Assembly: GCA_944381055.1 (NCBI GenBank)
Contig: CALWJQ010000081.1
Location: 1 to 64,000 of the forward strand
Reading direction: 5' to 3'
DNA length: 64,000 bases
Source: an uncultured Clostridia bacterium
GTDB lineage: Bacteria; Bacillota; Clostridia; Oscillospirales; Butyricicoccaceae
The position numbers and the translations under genes were made by a program. Below the pieces are notes generated by a model. The model made no database searches. It saw only the letters and a program-made list of their open reading frames with translations, and had not been told where the DNA came from. The first letter of the stretch is position 1. Every line of letters starts with the position of its first letter. Shown one piece after another: positions 44,494 to 53,445 of this stretch.

Positions 44494-45699
44494 ATGCTTT
44501 TGATCCGGCGAATGACCCTGCTGCTGACAGCGGCGCTTCTGATACTTCTGCCGGCGTGCAGCAGTCTCGAAAACAGCTCCGAAGGCGCGGCAACCGAAAT
44601 TCTGCTCTCGGATCAATCTGTCACTGTCAACGGCCGCGCCGCATCTGCTGACCCGGACGACGCAGTTTATGTAGGGGCGGATATTGTTTATTATGAAAGC
44701 GGCCGCGGCGATGCCTACGGCAACGGCTCTGAAGAAGACGCCCACTCCGCCGAGGAGGCGGCGCAACACACCGTTGTTACAATCACACAGCCGGGAGTAT
44801 ACCGGCTGTGCGGCCGGATGAGCGCAGGACAAATTGCCGTCGACCTGGGCAAAGGCGCCAAAGACGACCCCGGCGCCGTCGTCACCCTGATTCTGGACGG
44901 GATCGACATCACCTGTACGGTCGCGCCTGCCGTCATTTTCTACCGTGTCTATGAATGCGGCAGCAAAGACGAAGAAACAGCCAGCCATACCGTCGACACC
45001 CGGAAAGCCGGAGCCAACGTCTTTCTTCCTGACGGATCGGAAAATACCGTCAACGGCTCTTATGTTGCACGCATTTACGAAGAAGGCACCAAAGACAAAC
45101 TGCACAAGTATGACGGCGCTTTTTACAGCAAAATGTCCATGAATATCGACGGCAATGGATCGCTTACCGTCAATGGCGAAAATGAAGGGCTGGACAGCGA
45201 GCTGCATCTGACCATCAACGGCGGGATCATCACGGTCAACGCGCAGAACGACGGTATCAATACCAACGAAGACGGCGTGTCGGTGACCACTGTCAACGGC
45301 GGGACGCTGACAGTTAACGGCGGTCTGGGCGCCGAAGGCGACGGCATTGACTCCAACGGTTTTCTGACCATCAACGGCGGATCCGTCGTCGCCATGTCCA
45401 ATGAGCAGAGCCCCGACGGAGGCATTGACGCGGACTGCGGCATCGTCGTCAACGGCGGGTCGCTGATCGCGCTGGGTGTGCGCAACGACCCAGTCAGCAG
45501 CCAATCAAAACAGGCTTACGCCGAGTTTGCCTTGCAGCCGCCCTGTCCTGCGGGCAGCGAAGTCACGCTTTGCGCCCCGGACGGCAGTGAAATTTTCTGC
45601 TTTACCGCCGAAAAAAGCTTCCAAAGCCTAACGCTGTCTTCCCCGGATTTGGCGTCCGGCGACGGCTGTACTCTTTTCATCGACGGTGTGCGGCAATAA
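44494..45699 (+). CDS. Cthe_2159-like carbohydrate-binding lipoprotein (right-handed beta-helix)
   Basis: 401 residues. Signal peptide with lipobox LPAC (Cys about residue 24), so it is probably anchored to the outer face of the membrane. The body is a ladder of short repeats (LTINGGIITVNAQNDGINTN, TVNGGTLTVNGG, FLTINGGSVVA) typical of the beta-helix family described from Clostridium thermocellum Cthe_2159, which binds acidic polysaccharide. Binding here is inferred from family only. It stands alone between two terminators, after the opp operon. I keep ATG 44494; TTG 44500 fits the GGAAGG site better, and the true start is uncertain by two codons. Confidence 0.78.
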   Translation: MLLIRRMTLLLTAALLILLPACSSLENSSEGAATEILLSDQSVTVNGRAASADPDDAVYVGADIVYYESGRGDAYGNGSEEDAHSAEEAAQHTVVTITQPGVYRLCGRMSAGQIAVDLGKGAKDDPGAVVTLILDGIDITCTVAPAVIFYRVYECGSKDEETASHTVDTRKAGANVFLPDGSENTVNGSYVARIYEEGTKDKLHKYDGAFYSKMSMNIDGNGSLTVNGENEGLDSELHLTINGGIITVNAQNDGINTNEDGVSVTTVNGGTLTVNGGLGAEGDGIDSNGFLTINGGSVVAMSNEQSPDGGIDADCGIVVNGGSLIALGVRNDPVSSQSKQAYAEFALQPPCPAGSEVTLCAPDGSEIFCFTAEKSFQSLTLSSPDLASGDGCTLFIDGVRQ

Positions 45700-45735
45700 A
45701 AGCCGGCCGCTGCGGTAGCCTTGTGCCCCCATACG

Positions 45736-45771
45736 ATAAAAAGCTCCGGATCAATGTCCGGAGCTTTTTAT
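45736..45771. terminator. Bidirectional terminator between the lipoprotein and clpX
   Basis: Stem AAAAAGCTCCGGA/TCCGGAGCTTTTT with a TCAATG loop (45738-45769). It has T-runs on both strands, so it ends the plus-strand island and the minus-strand clpX transcript. Confidence 0.93.
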
Positions 45772-45779
45772 TACGCTTT

Positions 45780-47066
45780 TCAGGACTTGACACGTTCCGA
45801 ACGTGCAGCCGGTTTTGCCTCGCGCCGCACAGCGCGCGTGCCGGTGACGACCTGCGGCTGCTCGGCATTTTTTACCGTGTCTTCGGTGATGACGACCTTG
45901 ACAATGGTCGGATCCGAGGGTACGCGGTACATGATGTCGGTCATAATGCCTTCCATCACCGAACGCAGGCCGCGCGCACCCGTACTGCGCTCCAGGGTCT
46001 TTTCCGCAATGGCGTCAAGCGCGCCGGGTGTAAACTCCAGTTCTACCCCATCGTATTCAAACAGCTTGGCATACTGTTTCGTCAAAGCATTTTTGGGGTC
46101 TGTCAGGATGTGCAGCAGAGCGTTTTTGTCCAGCGCGTCCAGCGTCACGAGCACCGGCAGACGTCCTACCAGCTCGGGGATAATCCCGTATTTCACAATG
46201 TCGTGGTGTTCGGCTTTTTGCAGAAGGGCACTGTCGTCTTTTTCCGCCTTTCCCTTAATCTCGGCGCCAAAACCGATGCCCTTTTTGCCGATGCGTTTAT
46301 CGATGATCTTATCCAGCCCGTCAAAGGCGCCGCCGCAGATAAACAGAATATTGGTCGTATCAATTTGGATAAATTCCTGCTGCGGATGCTTGCGGCCGCC
46401 CTGCGGCGGCACATTGGCCACCGTTCCCTCGAGAATTTTGAGCAGCGCCTGCTGAACGCCTTCGCCCGATACGTCACGCGTGATGGACGGGTTTTCGCTT
46501 TTACGCGCGATTTTATCCAGTTCGTCGATATAAATAATACCGCGCTGTGCCAGCTCGACATCAAAGTCTGCTGCCTGGATCAGTCGGAGCAGGATATTTT
46601 CGACGTCTTCGCCCACATACCCCGCCTCAGTCAGCGTGGTCGCGTCGGCGATGGCAAAGGGCACATGCAGCGTGCGAGCCAGCGTCTGCGCCAAAAAGGT
46701 CTTGCCCACGCCCGTAGGGCCGAGCATCAGGATATTGCTTTTCTGCACTTCAATATCACTGTCGTCGGTATGCATAATGCGTTTGTAATGGTTGTAAACC
46801 GCCACGGACAGGGTGATTTTGGCGCGCTCCTGTCCGATGACGTATTCGTCCAGGCTTTTTTTAATTTCAGCCGGGGTAGGCAGTTCTTCTCCCAGCTCAA
46901 AACGGGCTTCCGCCCTTTCCTGTTCCGCCTCGTCGGCGATCAGGTCGGCGCAGATCTCGACGCACTCGTTGCAGATATAGGCGCCCGGCCCCGCAATGAT
47001 GCGTTTGACCTCATCCTGTGTACGGCCGCAGAAACTGCACCGTATTTCTCTTTTATCATTCGGCAT
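45780..47066 (-). CDS. clpX: ClpX ATPase subunit of ClpXP
   Basis: 428 residues. N-terminal zinc finger (CSFCGRT then CNECVEIC), Walker [17 protein letters not shown] (about 120), Walker [12 protein letters not shown], and pore loop GYVGEDVEN. It unfolds substrates for ClpP. It follows clpP with a GC-rich hairpin between the two. Confidence 0.97.
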   Translation of the reverse strand: MPNDKREIRCSFCGRTQDEVKRIIAGPGAYICNECVEICADLIADEAEQERAEARFELGEELPTPAEIKKSLDEYVIGQERAKITLSVAVYNHYKRIMHTDDSDIEVQKSNILMLGPTGVGKTFLAQTLARTLHVPFAIADATTLTEAGYVGEDVENILLRLIQAADFDVELAQRGIIYIDELDKIARKSENPSITRDVSGEGVQQALLKILEGTVANVPPQGGRKHPQQEFIQIDTTNILFICGGAFDGLDKIIDKRIGKKGIGFGAEIKGKAEKDDSALLQKAEHHDIVKYGIIPELVGRLPVLVTLDALDKNALLHILTDPKNALTKQYAKLFEYDGVELEFTPGALDAIAEKTLERSTGARGLRSVMEGIMTDIMYRVPSDPTIVKVVITEDTVKNAEQPQVVTGTRAVRREAKPAARSERVKS

Positions 47067-47086
47067 ATCTGTTCCTCACTGAATGA

Positions 47087-47110
47087 GCCCGGCGGCACGA
47101 GCCGCCGGGC
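47087..47110 (-). other. Perfect GC-rich hairpin between clpP and clpX
   Basis: Stem GCCCGGCGGC/GCCGCCGGGC (10 bp, all GC-paired) with a 4-nt loop. No T-run follows, so it is not a normal intrinsic terminator. It may be an mRNA processing or stability element between clpP and clpX. Confidence 0.55.
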
Positions 47111-47125
47111 CGGTTCGCCCAAATT

Positions 47126-47707
47126 TTAGCGTTTGTCCATGATTTTGTCGACCAGTCCATATTCCTGCGCTTCCTGCGCCGACATGAAATTGTCACGGTC
47201 GGTATCGCGCTCAATCACCTCAAGCGGCTGGCCGGTGCGCTCGCTCATGATTCTGTTGAGCTTGTCGCGGGTTTTCAGGATCCACTCGGTACGGATTTTC
47301 ATGTCCGAAGCCTGGCCCTGCGTCCCGCCCATGGGCTGATGGATCATGATCTCGCTGTTGGGCAGCGCGTAACGCTTTCCTTTGGCGCCTGCGCACAGCA
47401 GGAATGCACCCATGCTGGCCGCCATACCGACACAGATCGTCGAAACATCACATTTGACATACTGCATGGTGTCATAAATCGCCATGCCGGCGCTGACCGA
47501 ACCGCCGGGGCTGTTAATGTAAAAGCTGATGTCCTTATCCGGATCCTGCGCTTCCAGATACAAAAGCTGCGCGACCACCAGGCTGGCTGTCTGATCGTTG
47601 ACTTCGTCAGATAAGATGATGATGCGATCGTTGAGCAGCCGCGAAAAAATATCATACGAGCGTTCGCCGCGGTTTGTCTGCTCGACTACCATGGGAATAT
47701 AGGCCAT
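47126..47707 (-). CDS. clpP: ClpP protease subunit
   Basis: 193 residues. Catalytic Ser98 in GMAASMGAF, His123 in MIHQPMGG, and Asp in the C-terminal [14 protein letters not shown] region. It forms the tetradecameric chamber used with ClpX. It sits 32 bp after the trigger-factor gene. Confidence 0.97.
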   Translation of the reverse strand: MAYIPMVVEQTNRGERSYDIFSRLLNDRIIILSDEVNDQTASLVVAQLLYLEAQDPDKDISFYINSPGGSVSAGMAIYDTMQYVKCDVSTICVGMAASMGAFLLCAGAKGKRYALPNSEIMIHQPMGGTQGQASDMKIRTEWILKTRDKLNRIMSERTGQPLEVIERDTDRDNFMSAQEAQEYGLVDKIMDKR

Positions 47708-47739
47708 TGTGATGCTCCTTTCAATGCGATAGAACTATT

Positions 47740-49164
47740 TTACTCGGTCTTGGAAGATTTTTTTGTCGTTTTCTTGGCTTCCTTTTCCTCTTCACCGGAC
47801 TCGGCCTTTTTGGCGGAGCGCTTTGCGGGCTTTTTTTCAGCCTTCGGCGCTTCCCCGGCGTCCGACGCAGATTCTTCCGCCGCTTTGGGTGCAACGGGTT
47901 TGGCCTCGTTCTTCACCAGCTCCAGCGCTTTCTGCGTCAGCAGATCGGCCTTGAGATCCTTTTCCGCGATGAGCTCGCGGACGCGCGAAGCTTCCATCTT
48001 GTACTGCTCGGCCAGACGGTTGTATTCGGCGTCCAGCTCTTCGGCGCTGACATCCAGGTTTTCCATTTTTGCGACGGTCTCAAGGGCCAGACGCACCCGA
48101 ACCTGGCGTTCGGCCTGCTCGCGGAACATATTGCGGAACATGCCCGGATCCATATTGTTCATCTTCAGGTAGGCGTCCAGGCCGATGCCCTGCATCTGCA
48201 TCCGGTAGCCGAAGTCTTCGACAATGCGGTCAAGCTGACGCTCAAACATATCGCCGGGAATCTCGCCTTCCAGCCCTTCAATGACTTTGGTCAGCAGGTT
48301 CTCTTCAAAAGCGGCGTCCGCCTGACGCTGTTTGCTTTCTAAGATTTTCGCCTTAATATCGGCTTTTAATTCAGCCAGCGTATCAAACTCGGAAACATCT
48401 TTGGCAAACTCATCGTCCAGTTCAGGCTTCTGGCTTTCTTTGACCTCATGCAGCTTGCACTTGAACACCGCAGGTTTTCCCGCCAGCTCTTTGGCATGAT
48501 AATCTTCGGGGAAGGTCACTTCAACGTCGCACTCATCCCCGGCTTTTTTACCGACCAGCTGTTCTTCAAACCCGGGAATGAACATGCCCGATCCAAGCTT
48601 CAGGCTGTAATTTTCAGCCTTGCCGCCGTCAAACGGCTTTCCGTCTACATAGCCGTCAAAATCGAACTGGATGGTGTCGCCGTTCTGGGCCGGACGATCC
48701 ACAGTGACGATGCGGGCGTTGCGATCGGCCAGATGATCGACTTCGGTGTCGACCTCTTCATCGCGGACCGAAACCTCGGCCTTTTCCGCCTCGATGCCCT
48801 TGTAATCCTTCAGCGTGACTTCGGGGTATACGGCGACCTGCACTTTAAAGACAAACTCGCCGTCTTGCACGTCAAAATCCGAAAAATGCGGGTATCCGAC
48901 GGGATCAATGCCCGCCTCGGCCACCGCGGCTTCATACGCCTCGGGGTAACAGGCGTTCATGGCATCTTCGTAAAAAATCTCGGGGCCGTACATTTTTTCG
49001 ATCATCTTACGGGGGGCTTTGCCTTTGCGGAAGCCGGGGACGTTGATGCGCTTGACGTTCTGATGATACGCCTTTTCACAAGCTTTGTCAAAAGTCTCCT
49101 TGTCCACGGTGACAGACAGCATCACCATGCTCTTTTCCTGTTTTTCCACGCCGGTCAGTTTCAC
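47740..49164 (-). CDS. tig: Trigger factor
   Basis: 474 residues from GTG 49164 (AAGGAGG 8 nt upstream). The ribosome-binding signature is NVPGFRKGKAPRKMIEKMYG (residues 41-60, containing GFRKGKAPR), followed by the peptidyl-prolyl isomerase domain and the helical chaperone body. The last 45 residues are a Lys/Ala/Glu-rich tail (KKPAKRSAKKAESGEEE) beyond the usual end. It chaperones nascent chains. The tig-clpP-clpX order is conserved. Confidence 0.96.
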   Translation of the reverse strand: MKLTGVEKQEKSMVMLSVTVDKETFDKACEKAYHQNVKRINVPGFRKGKAPRKMIEKMYGPEIFYEDAMNACYPEAYEAAVAEAGIDPVGYPHFSDFDVQDGEFVFKVQVAVYPEVTLKDYKGIEAEKAEVSVRDEEVDTEVDHLADRNARIVTVDRPAQNGDTIQFDFDGYVDGKPFDGGKAENYSLKLGSGMFIPGFEEQLVGKKAGDECDVEVTFPEDYHAKELAGKPAVFKCKLHEVKESQKPELDDEFAKDVSEFDTLAELKADIKAKILESKQRQADAAFEENLLTKVIEGLEGEIPGDMFERQLDRIVEDFGYRMQMQGIGLDAYLKMNNMDPGMFRNMFREQAERQVRVRLALETVAKMENLDVSAEELDAEYNRLAEQYKMEASRVRELIAEKDLKADLLTQKALELVKNEAKPVAPKAAEESASDAGEAPKAEKKPAKRSAKKAESGEEEKEAKKTTKKSSKTE

Positions 49165-49201
49165 AATTGTGTCCTCCTTGAAGGTTCTATCTTTTTTATT
49201 G

Positions 49202-49906
49202 TTATTCCATGATTTTCAGCGGGCGGAAGTTGAGCGCGTCAGCCGACACCAGCCGGTACTGCACGCCGCCGCGCACACCGTTGAAAGCTCCGCGGCAGCT
49301 TTCGCCGTGCAGGTGCCCGTAATAACAGCGCGAAACGCCGTACTGCTGCAAAAGCGCGGTAATCTCGGGGACCTCGTTGCCCGAAAACACGGGCGGGTAG
49401 TGCAGAAAGCAGAAAATTTCGCAGCCGGGCTGCTCACGCCGGGCGGCAGACAGCGACGCTTCCAGCCGGATCACTTCACGCCGAAAGACCTTGCCGTCGC
49501 CTGCCGACGGGTCTGCCGGATCGTAAAACCATCCGCGCGTCCCGCACAAAGCAGTTCCCCTATAAAAAATACAATTATTATGCAAAAAAAGCAAGCTGTT
49601 TATTGCATTTTCTTGAAAAAATTTCTTCATTTTTGAGACCGTTTCCCACCAGTAATCGTGATTGCCCTTTAAAAGCACCTTTTGCCCCGGGAAACGATCC
49701 AGAAACTGAAAATCAGGCAGCGCCTGCTGCAGGCTCATGCCCCACGAAAAATCGCCGGCGACAACCAGCAGATCCCCTTCGCACAGCAGCCCGGCCAACG
49801 CGCGTTCCAGCTTGGCCTGATAGCCGCGCCAGACGCCGCCGAACACGTCCATGGGCTTTTCAACGCCGCACGACAGGTGCGGGTCGCCGATGGTATACAG
49901 TGCCAT
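49202..49906 (-). CDS. Metallophosphoesterase
   Basis: 234 residues. Calcineurin-like metal motifs are present: GDPHL near residue 8 (D8, H10), GDFSWG, GNHDYWW and HYPP, with GHLHGES near residue 208. The substrate is unknown. A short, strikingly AT-rich stretch (49556-49640) lies within the gene but keeps the frame. ATG 49906 has GAGGTGAAAC upstream. Confidence 0.88.
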   Translation of the reverse strand: MALYTIGDPHLSCGVEKPMDVFGGVWRGYQAKLERALAGLLCEGDLLVVAGDFSWGMSLQQALPDFQFLDRFPGQKVLLKGNHDYWWETVSKMKKFFQENAINSLLFLHNNCIFYRGTALCGTRGWFYDPADPSAGDGKVFRREVIRLEASLSAARREQPGCEIFCFLHYPPVFSGNEVPEITALLQQYGVSRCYYGHLHGESCRGAFNGVRGGVQYRLVSADALNFRPLKIME

Positions 49907-49914
49907 GTTTCACC

Positions 49915-50256
49915 TCATGTAAAGGCATCTTTAATGTGGCGGATCGTCCGCGGCGCAGTATAGACCTCGACAACGTCAAACCGCGCCGGGGTTTCCCCCT
50001 TTTCCGCCAGCCACTGCTGTGCCGCCGCGCGGATCCGCTCCTGTTTGGCAGGCGTGACGGCTTCGGCCGCCGCAGCGAAGTCCGCGTTCCTGCGCGTTTT
50101 GACTTCGACAAACACCGTGATCCCGCCGTCGCGCACAATCAAATCGATTTCGCCGAAGCGCGTACGGTAGTTCATCGCCAGCAGGCGGTACCCTGCCTTT
50201 TGCAAGGCGCGCGCCGCCGCCTGCTCGCCCAGACGCCCTGTATCCTGGGTCTTCAA
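49915..50256 (-). CDS. YraN-family (UPF0102) endonuclease-like protein
   Basis: 113 residues from TTG 50256, overlapping rnhB by 4 nt. Family motifs GRLGEQAAARAL, NYRTRFGEIDLIV and VFVEVKTRRN match YraN, which has a restriction-endonuclease-like fold with the acidic residues seen here. The function is not settled. Adjacency to rnhB is common. Confidence 0.88.
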   Translation of the reverse strand: MKTQDTGRLGEQAAARALQKAGYRLLAMNYRTRFGEIDLIVRDGGITVFVEVKTRRNADFAAAAEAVTPAKQERIRAAAQQWLAEKGETPARFDVVEVYTAPRTIRHIKDAFT

Positions 50257-50858
50257 GTTTTCTCACCGCCCAGCAGCTTTTTGAGAAAGCTTTTCCGGTG
50301 CACAGGGCTGGGTCCCCACCGCAGGATCGCCTCGCGGTGTTTTTGGGTCGGGTAGCCCTTGTGAATTTCAAATCCGTACTGCGGGTATTGGAGCGCAAGC
50401 TCGCACATCAGCCGATCCCGCGAAACCTTTGCGAGAATGGACGCTGCGGCAATGCTGGCGCTTTTGCCATCTCCGCCGACCACGCAGCGCGTATCGACGC
50501 CCAGCCCCGGGTCCCGGTTGCCGTCGACAAGCGCAAAATCGAGCGGCAAGTTTAATTGCTTTACAGCGCGCCGCATCGCCAAAAAAGTGGCATTTAGGAT
50601 ATTGAACTCATCAATTTCTTCCGGGCTGGCCCAGCCGATACCCCACGCAAGGCTGCGGGCGCAAATTGGCTCGAACAGCGCTTCGCGTTTTTTCTCAGAC
50701 AGCTTTTTGGAATCGTCGACGCCCTTGATCGGGTCGTCGGGGTTCAAAATGACGGCCGCCGCCGTCACGGGGCCGGCCAACGGGCCGCGGCCGGCCTCGT
50801 CCACTCCGCAGATAAAGCGCCTGCCCTCGGCCCACAAAGCCTGTTCGAACTCAAACAT
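50253..50858 (-). CDS. rnhB: Ribonuclease HII
   Basis: 201 residues from ATG 50858. Catalytic carboxylates are in ICGVDEAGRGPLAGPV (DE) and the central FALVDGNRDP. It removes ribonucleotides from DNA. It overlaps ylqF by 8 nt. The frame open to 51173 is a shadow of ylqF. Confidence 0.94.
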   Translation of the reverse strand: MFEFEQALWAEGRRFICGVDEAGRGPLAGPVTAAAVILNPDDPIKGVDDSKKLSEKKREALFEPICARSLAWGIGWASPEEIDEFNILNATFLAMRRAVKQLNLPLDFALVDGNRDPGLGVDTRCVVGGDGKSASIAAASILAKVSRDRLMCELALQYPQYGFEIHKGYPTQKHREAILRWGPSPVHRKSFLKKLLGGEKT

Positions 50859-51711
50859 TTTCCTGCACCGGCGGCAGTTCCAGTGTGATTCTTCCCAGCC
50901 TGCCGCCGCGGAATTCATCAAGCAGGACACGCGCCATGCGTTCGGTGTCAATGTCGCCGCCGCTGACGACAAAGCCGCGCCTGCGCCCCAGCGCGCACAG
51001 CGCCTCGTAAGGCTCGCTGGCATCGGGCGCAATGCCGTAGCGTTTTTCCAGCGCGCCGGGCGCAGCCCGTTCCAGCCGAACCAACAGACGGCAGGCGAGG
51101 TCTTCGAGATCGAGGATTTCGTCACGGATGGTGCCGGTAAACGCCAGGCAATAGCCTGTCTCGTCATCGTCAATTTTGGGCCACAGCATTCCTGGGGTGT
51201 CCATAAAGTCGAACCCGCCCGGCAGGGTGTACCACTGTTTTTTTCGTGTCACGCCCGGGCGGTCTTCGGCAACGGCCGATTTTCGTCCGAGCAGGCGGTT
51301 GATAAACGACGACTTCCCAACGTTGGGAATCCCGACAATCATCAGCCGAATTGTCTTGCCCGCCTGTCCCTTTTCTTCGTTGCGGCGGATCAAATCGGCG
51401 CAGACTGTGCGTGCCGCGGCAGTAAAGGCAGGCAAAAAGCCGCCCTTCTGACTGTCCGTCGCCAAAACGGTCAACCCCCTGGCACGATAAAAATCCAGCC
51501 ACTGCGCCGTTTTATCGGGATCCGCCTGATCGGCACGGTTGAGGACGAGCAGCCGCCGCCTTCCCTGCGCCAGCCTGTCCAAATCCGGGTTGCGGCTGCT
51601 GCGCGGAATACGCGCGTCGGCGAGCTCACAGACAACGTCGACATTTTTCAGATCTTCGAGCATCAGGCGGCGCGTGCGCGCCATATGCCCGGGATACCAG
51701 TTGATGCTCAT
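50851..51711 (-). CDS. ylqF: Ribosome biogenesis GTPase YlqF/RbgA
   Basis: 286 residues. It is a circularly permuted GTPase: NRADQAD (G4) comes first, then GIPNVGKSSFINRLLG (G1), then DTPGMLWPK (G3). It starts MSINWYPGHMARTRR, the family signature. Needed for late 50S assembly. The rplS-ylqF-rnhB order is conserved, with lepB inserted. It overlaps lepB by 1 nt. Confidence 0.95.
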   Translation of the reverse strand: MSINWYPGHMARTRRLMLEDLKNVDVVCELADARIPRSSRNPDLDRLAQGRRRLLVLNRADQADPDKTAQWLDFYRARGLTVLATDSQKGGFLPAFTAAARTVCADLIRRNEEKGQAGKTIRLMIVGIPNVGKSSFINRLLGRKSAVAEDRPGVTRKKQWYTLPGGFDFMDTPGMLWPKIDDDETGYCLAFTGTIRDEILDLEDLACRLLVRLERAAPGALEKRYGIAPDASEPYEALCALGRRRGFVVSGGDIDTERMARVLLDEFRGGRLGRITLELPPVQENV

Positions 51712-52295
51712 TACAGGCTCCCCAATCTGGTAAAGGGGAAAATGCGGAAAAAGACTTTCCCGATAATGTTCTCGTAAGGCAGCGACCCGATTTCAGCAAG
51801 GCGGCTGTCCGAACTGTGGTTGCGGTTATCCCCCATGACAAAGACCTGCCCTTCCGGGACTTCATACGGGTACGACAACGTCCCCGCGTTGAGCAGCGGT
51901 TCGCTGATATACGGTTCGACCAGCTGTTCGCCGTTGACGCTGACTGCCCCCGTATTGGGATCAATGTCCACGACATCGCCGCCTTTGGCGATGACGCGCT
52001 TGACCAGCGGTTCGTTTTCAAAATACGGGGCGTAAACGACCACGATGTCGCCGCGTTCAGGCTCGTCATACCCAATGAGCTGCACCAGCACCTGGTCGTT
52101 GTCTACCAGTGTCGGCAGCATTGAACTGCCGTCGACGCCGGAAAACCGGACGAAAAACACCGACAGCAGAACCAGAAAGGTCAGCGCAAACACCAGCGCT
52201 TCGGCCCAGTAAAACAGGTCGGTGACCGGTGATTTTTTTTGGTTCGCCTTGCCGCTGTCCGCAAGGCGTTTCCCCGTGCTTTTATTTTCTGCCAA
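51711..52295 (-). CDS. lepB: Signal peptidase I
   Basis: 194 residues. One membrane helix (about 30-50) is followed by catalytic Ser in GVDGSSMLPTLVDND and Lys in LVKRVIAKGGD; the conserved GDNRNHSSDSR is present. It cleaves signal peptides. The start is uncertain: I use TTG 52295, with GTG 52304 as the alternative. The longer frame is a shadow of rplS. Confidence 0.88.
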   Translation of the reverse strand: MAENKSTGKRLADSGKANQKKSPVTDLFYWAEALVFALTFLVLLSVFFVRFSGVDGSSMLPTLVDNDQVLVQLIGYDEPERGDIVVVYAPYFENEPLVKRVIAKGGDVVDIDPNTGAVSVNGEQLVEPYISEPLLNAGTLSYPYEVPEGQVFVMGDNRNHSSDSRLAEIGSLPYENIIGKVFFRIFPFTRLGSL

Positions 52296-52311
52296 TGCAA
52301 TCACGGCCTTT

Positions 52312-52345
52312 TTTAAAAATAAAAGGGACGGCTGACCGTCCCTCT
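52312..52345 (-). terminator. Terminator after rplS
   Basis: Stem AGGGACGG/CCGTCCCT with a CTGA-type loop (52324-52343), followed by TTTTATTTTT on the minus strand. It lies between rplS and lepB. Confidence 0.85.
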
Positions 52346-52353
52346 TGCGCGCT

Positions 52354-52695
52354 TTAAATATCCTGTTTGACTTTGGCGGCCTTACCGACTCTGCCACGCA
52401 GGTAATAGAGCTTGGCGCGTCTGACTTTGCCCCGGCGCACAACTTCGAACTTTTCGATGTTGGGGGAATGGACGGGGAAGGTCTTTTCAACGCCAACGCC
52501 GTAAGACATGCGGCGGACGGTGACGGTTTCCTGAATGCCGCCGTGCTTCAGGGCGATGACGGTGCCCTCGAAGACCTGAATTCTTTCACGGTTGCCTTCT
52601 TTAATCTTGGCGTGAACACGGACAGTGTCGCCGACATTAAAGTTTACAGCGTTTTCCTTGAGCTGAGGCTCTGTCAGTCTTTTGATGAGATCCAT
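52354..52695 (-). CDS. rplS: Ribosomal protein L19
   Basis: 113 residues, normal. Motifs [20 protein letters not shown] and [15 protein letters not shown] are family signatures. It is at the 30S-50S interface. trmD, its usual upstream neighbour, is absent; it has its own promoter. Confidence 0.97.
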   Translation of the reverse strand: MDLIKRLTEPQLKENAVNFNVGDTVRVHAKIKEGNRERIQVFEGTVIALKHGGIQETVTVRRMSYGVGVEKTFPVHSPNIEKFEVVRRGKVRRAKLYYLRGRVGKAAKVKQDI

Positions 52696-52769
52696 AATCA
52701 GATTTCCTTTCCTCTCAGGCGTTCATGCCCTGACAACGGCAGAGGACCACCCGTAATACATACCTTGAT
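52696..52769 (-). ncRNA. Possible structured rplS leader
   Basis: The 74-nt 5' leader of rplS can fold: CCTCT pairs with AGAGG, and an internal TCAGGGC/GCCTGA stem encloses an ATGAAC loop. L19 leaders are known in Firmicutes as autoregulatory elements, but I cannot confirm that this belongs to that family. Confidence 0.35.
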
Positions 52770-52798
52770 ATAATACCACAAGCACCGCGTAAATGCAA
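52770..52798 (-). promoter_or_regulatory. Sigma-A-type promoter of rplS
   Basis: TTGCAT (52793-52798), 17 nt, TATTAT (52770-52775) on the minus strand. Confidence 0.7.
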
Positions 52799-52803
52799 CA
52801 CTT

Positions 52804-53445
52804 TTAGAAAAATTCTTTTCCGTTTTCATCCAAAATCGCGCAGCGGGTATAGGTGACCGGCGTGCCTTCAGGCAGTATGCCCTCTTGGATCATCGCCTGC
52901 GTCACATATGCAGGGTTCAGCGGGTCTTCCCCACCTTTTAAAACGCAGCGGCAGACCGTGTCCCCGCCCTGCTCGCAAAGCGTATATAAACGGACATAAT
53001 CGCGGATGTCTACCTGCCGGCTGCCGCGCTTGGACCGCTTTTCCACCGTCAGCTGATTTTTCAGCGCGCTTTCCATCGCGTCAGCGCAGCGGACGCCGTG
53101 CCAGATAATTTCAAAGTCCGACAGCGCGGCCTGCGCCGCCGGCCGCACGGCCTGTCCGGCACGGATCACCGTCAGCCCGGACGGAAGGGCGCCGTTGAGC
53201 CTTGGCACAAGGTCGGGCGGCAGCCCGTCACAGGTCAGGTCAAAGTCGCACAGCTCGTACCGGCTGCGGTACCCGGTCGAAAGCGGGACGAGAATGGACA
53301 GCACAATGTGCGGATTAAAGCCCTCGGAATATCGGGCCGGCAGGCCGGCGCGTCGCAAAGAGCGCTGCAGCGCCTTCATCAGATCCAGATGGGAAATATA
53401 ACAGGCGGGCTCGTCTTTCTGAAAGGCAATGCGGACCTTATACAT
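52804..53445 (-). CDS. DUF2344 / TIGR03936-type radical SAM-associated protein
   Basis: 213 residues. It begins YKVRIAFQKDEPACYISHLDLMKALQRSLRRAGLP, a family-typical start (compare FxKxGxxxxISHLD), and has NPHIVLSILVPLSTGYRS and CDGLPP. In other bacteria it is fused to the radical SAM protein that lies upstream here, overlapping by 8 nt. The function is unknown, perhaps tRNA or rRNA modification. Confidence 0.88.
   Translation of the reverse strand: MYKVRIAFQKDEPACYISHLDLMKALQRSLRRAGLPARYSEGFNPHIVLSILVPLSTGYRSRYELCDFDLTCDGLPPDLVPRLNGALPSGLTVIRAGQAVRPAAQAALSDFEIIWHGVRCADAMESALKNQLTVEKRSKRGSRQVDIRDYVRLYTLCEQGGDTVCRCVLKGGEDPLNPAYVTQAMIQEGILPEGTPVTYTRCAILDENGKEFF

Noticed and set aside
45723-47129. 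Plus-strand open frame of 468 codons opposite clpX
   Set aside because: Antisense to clpX, starting inside a terminator, with no domain.
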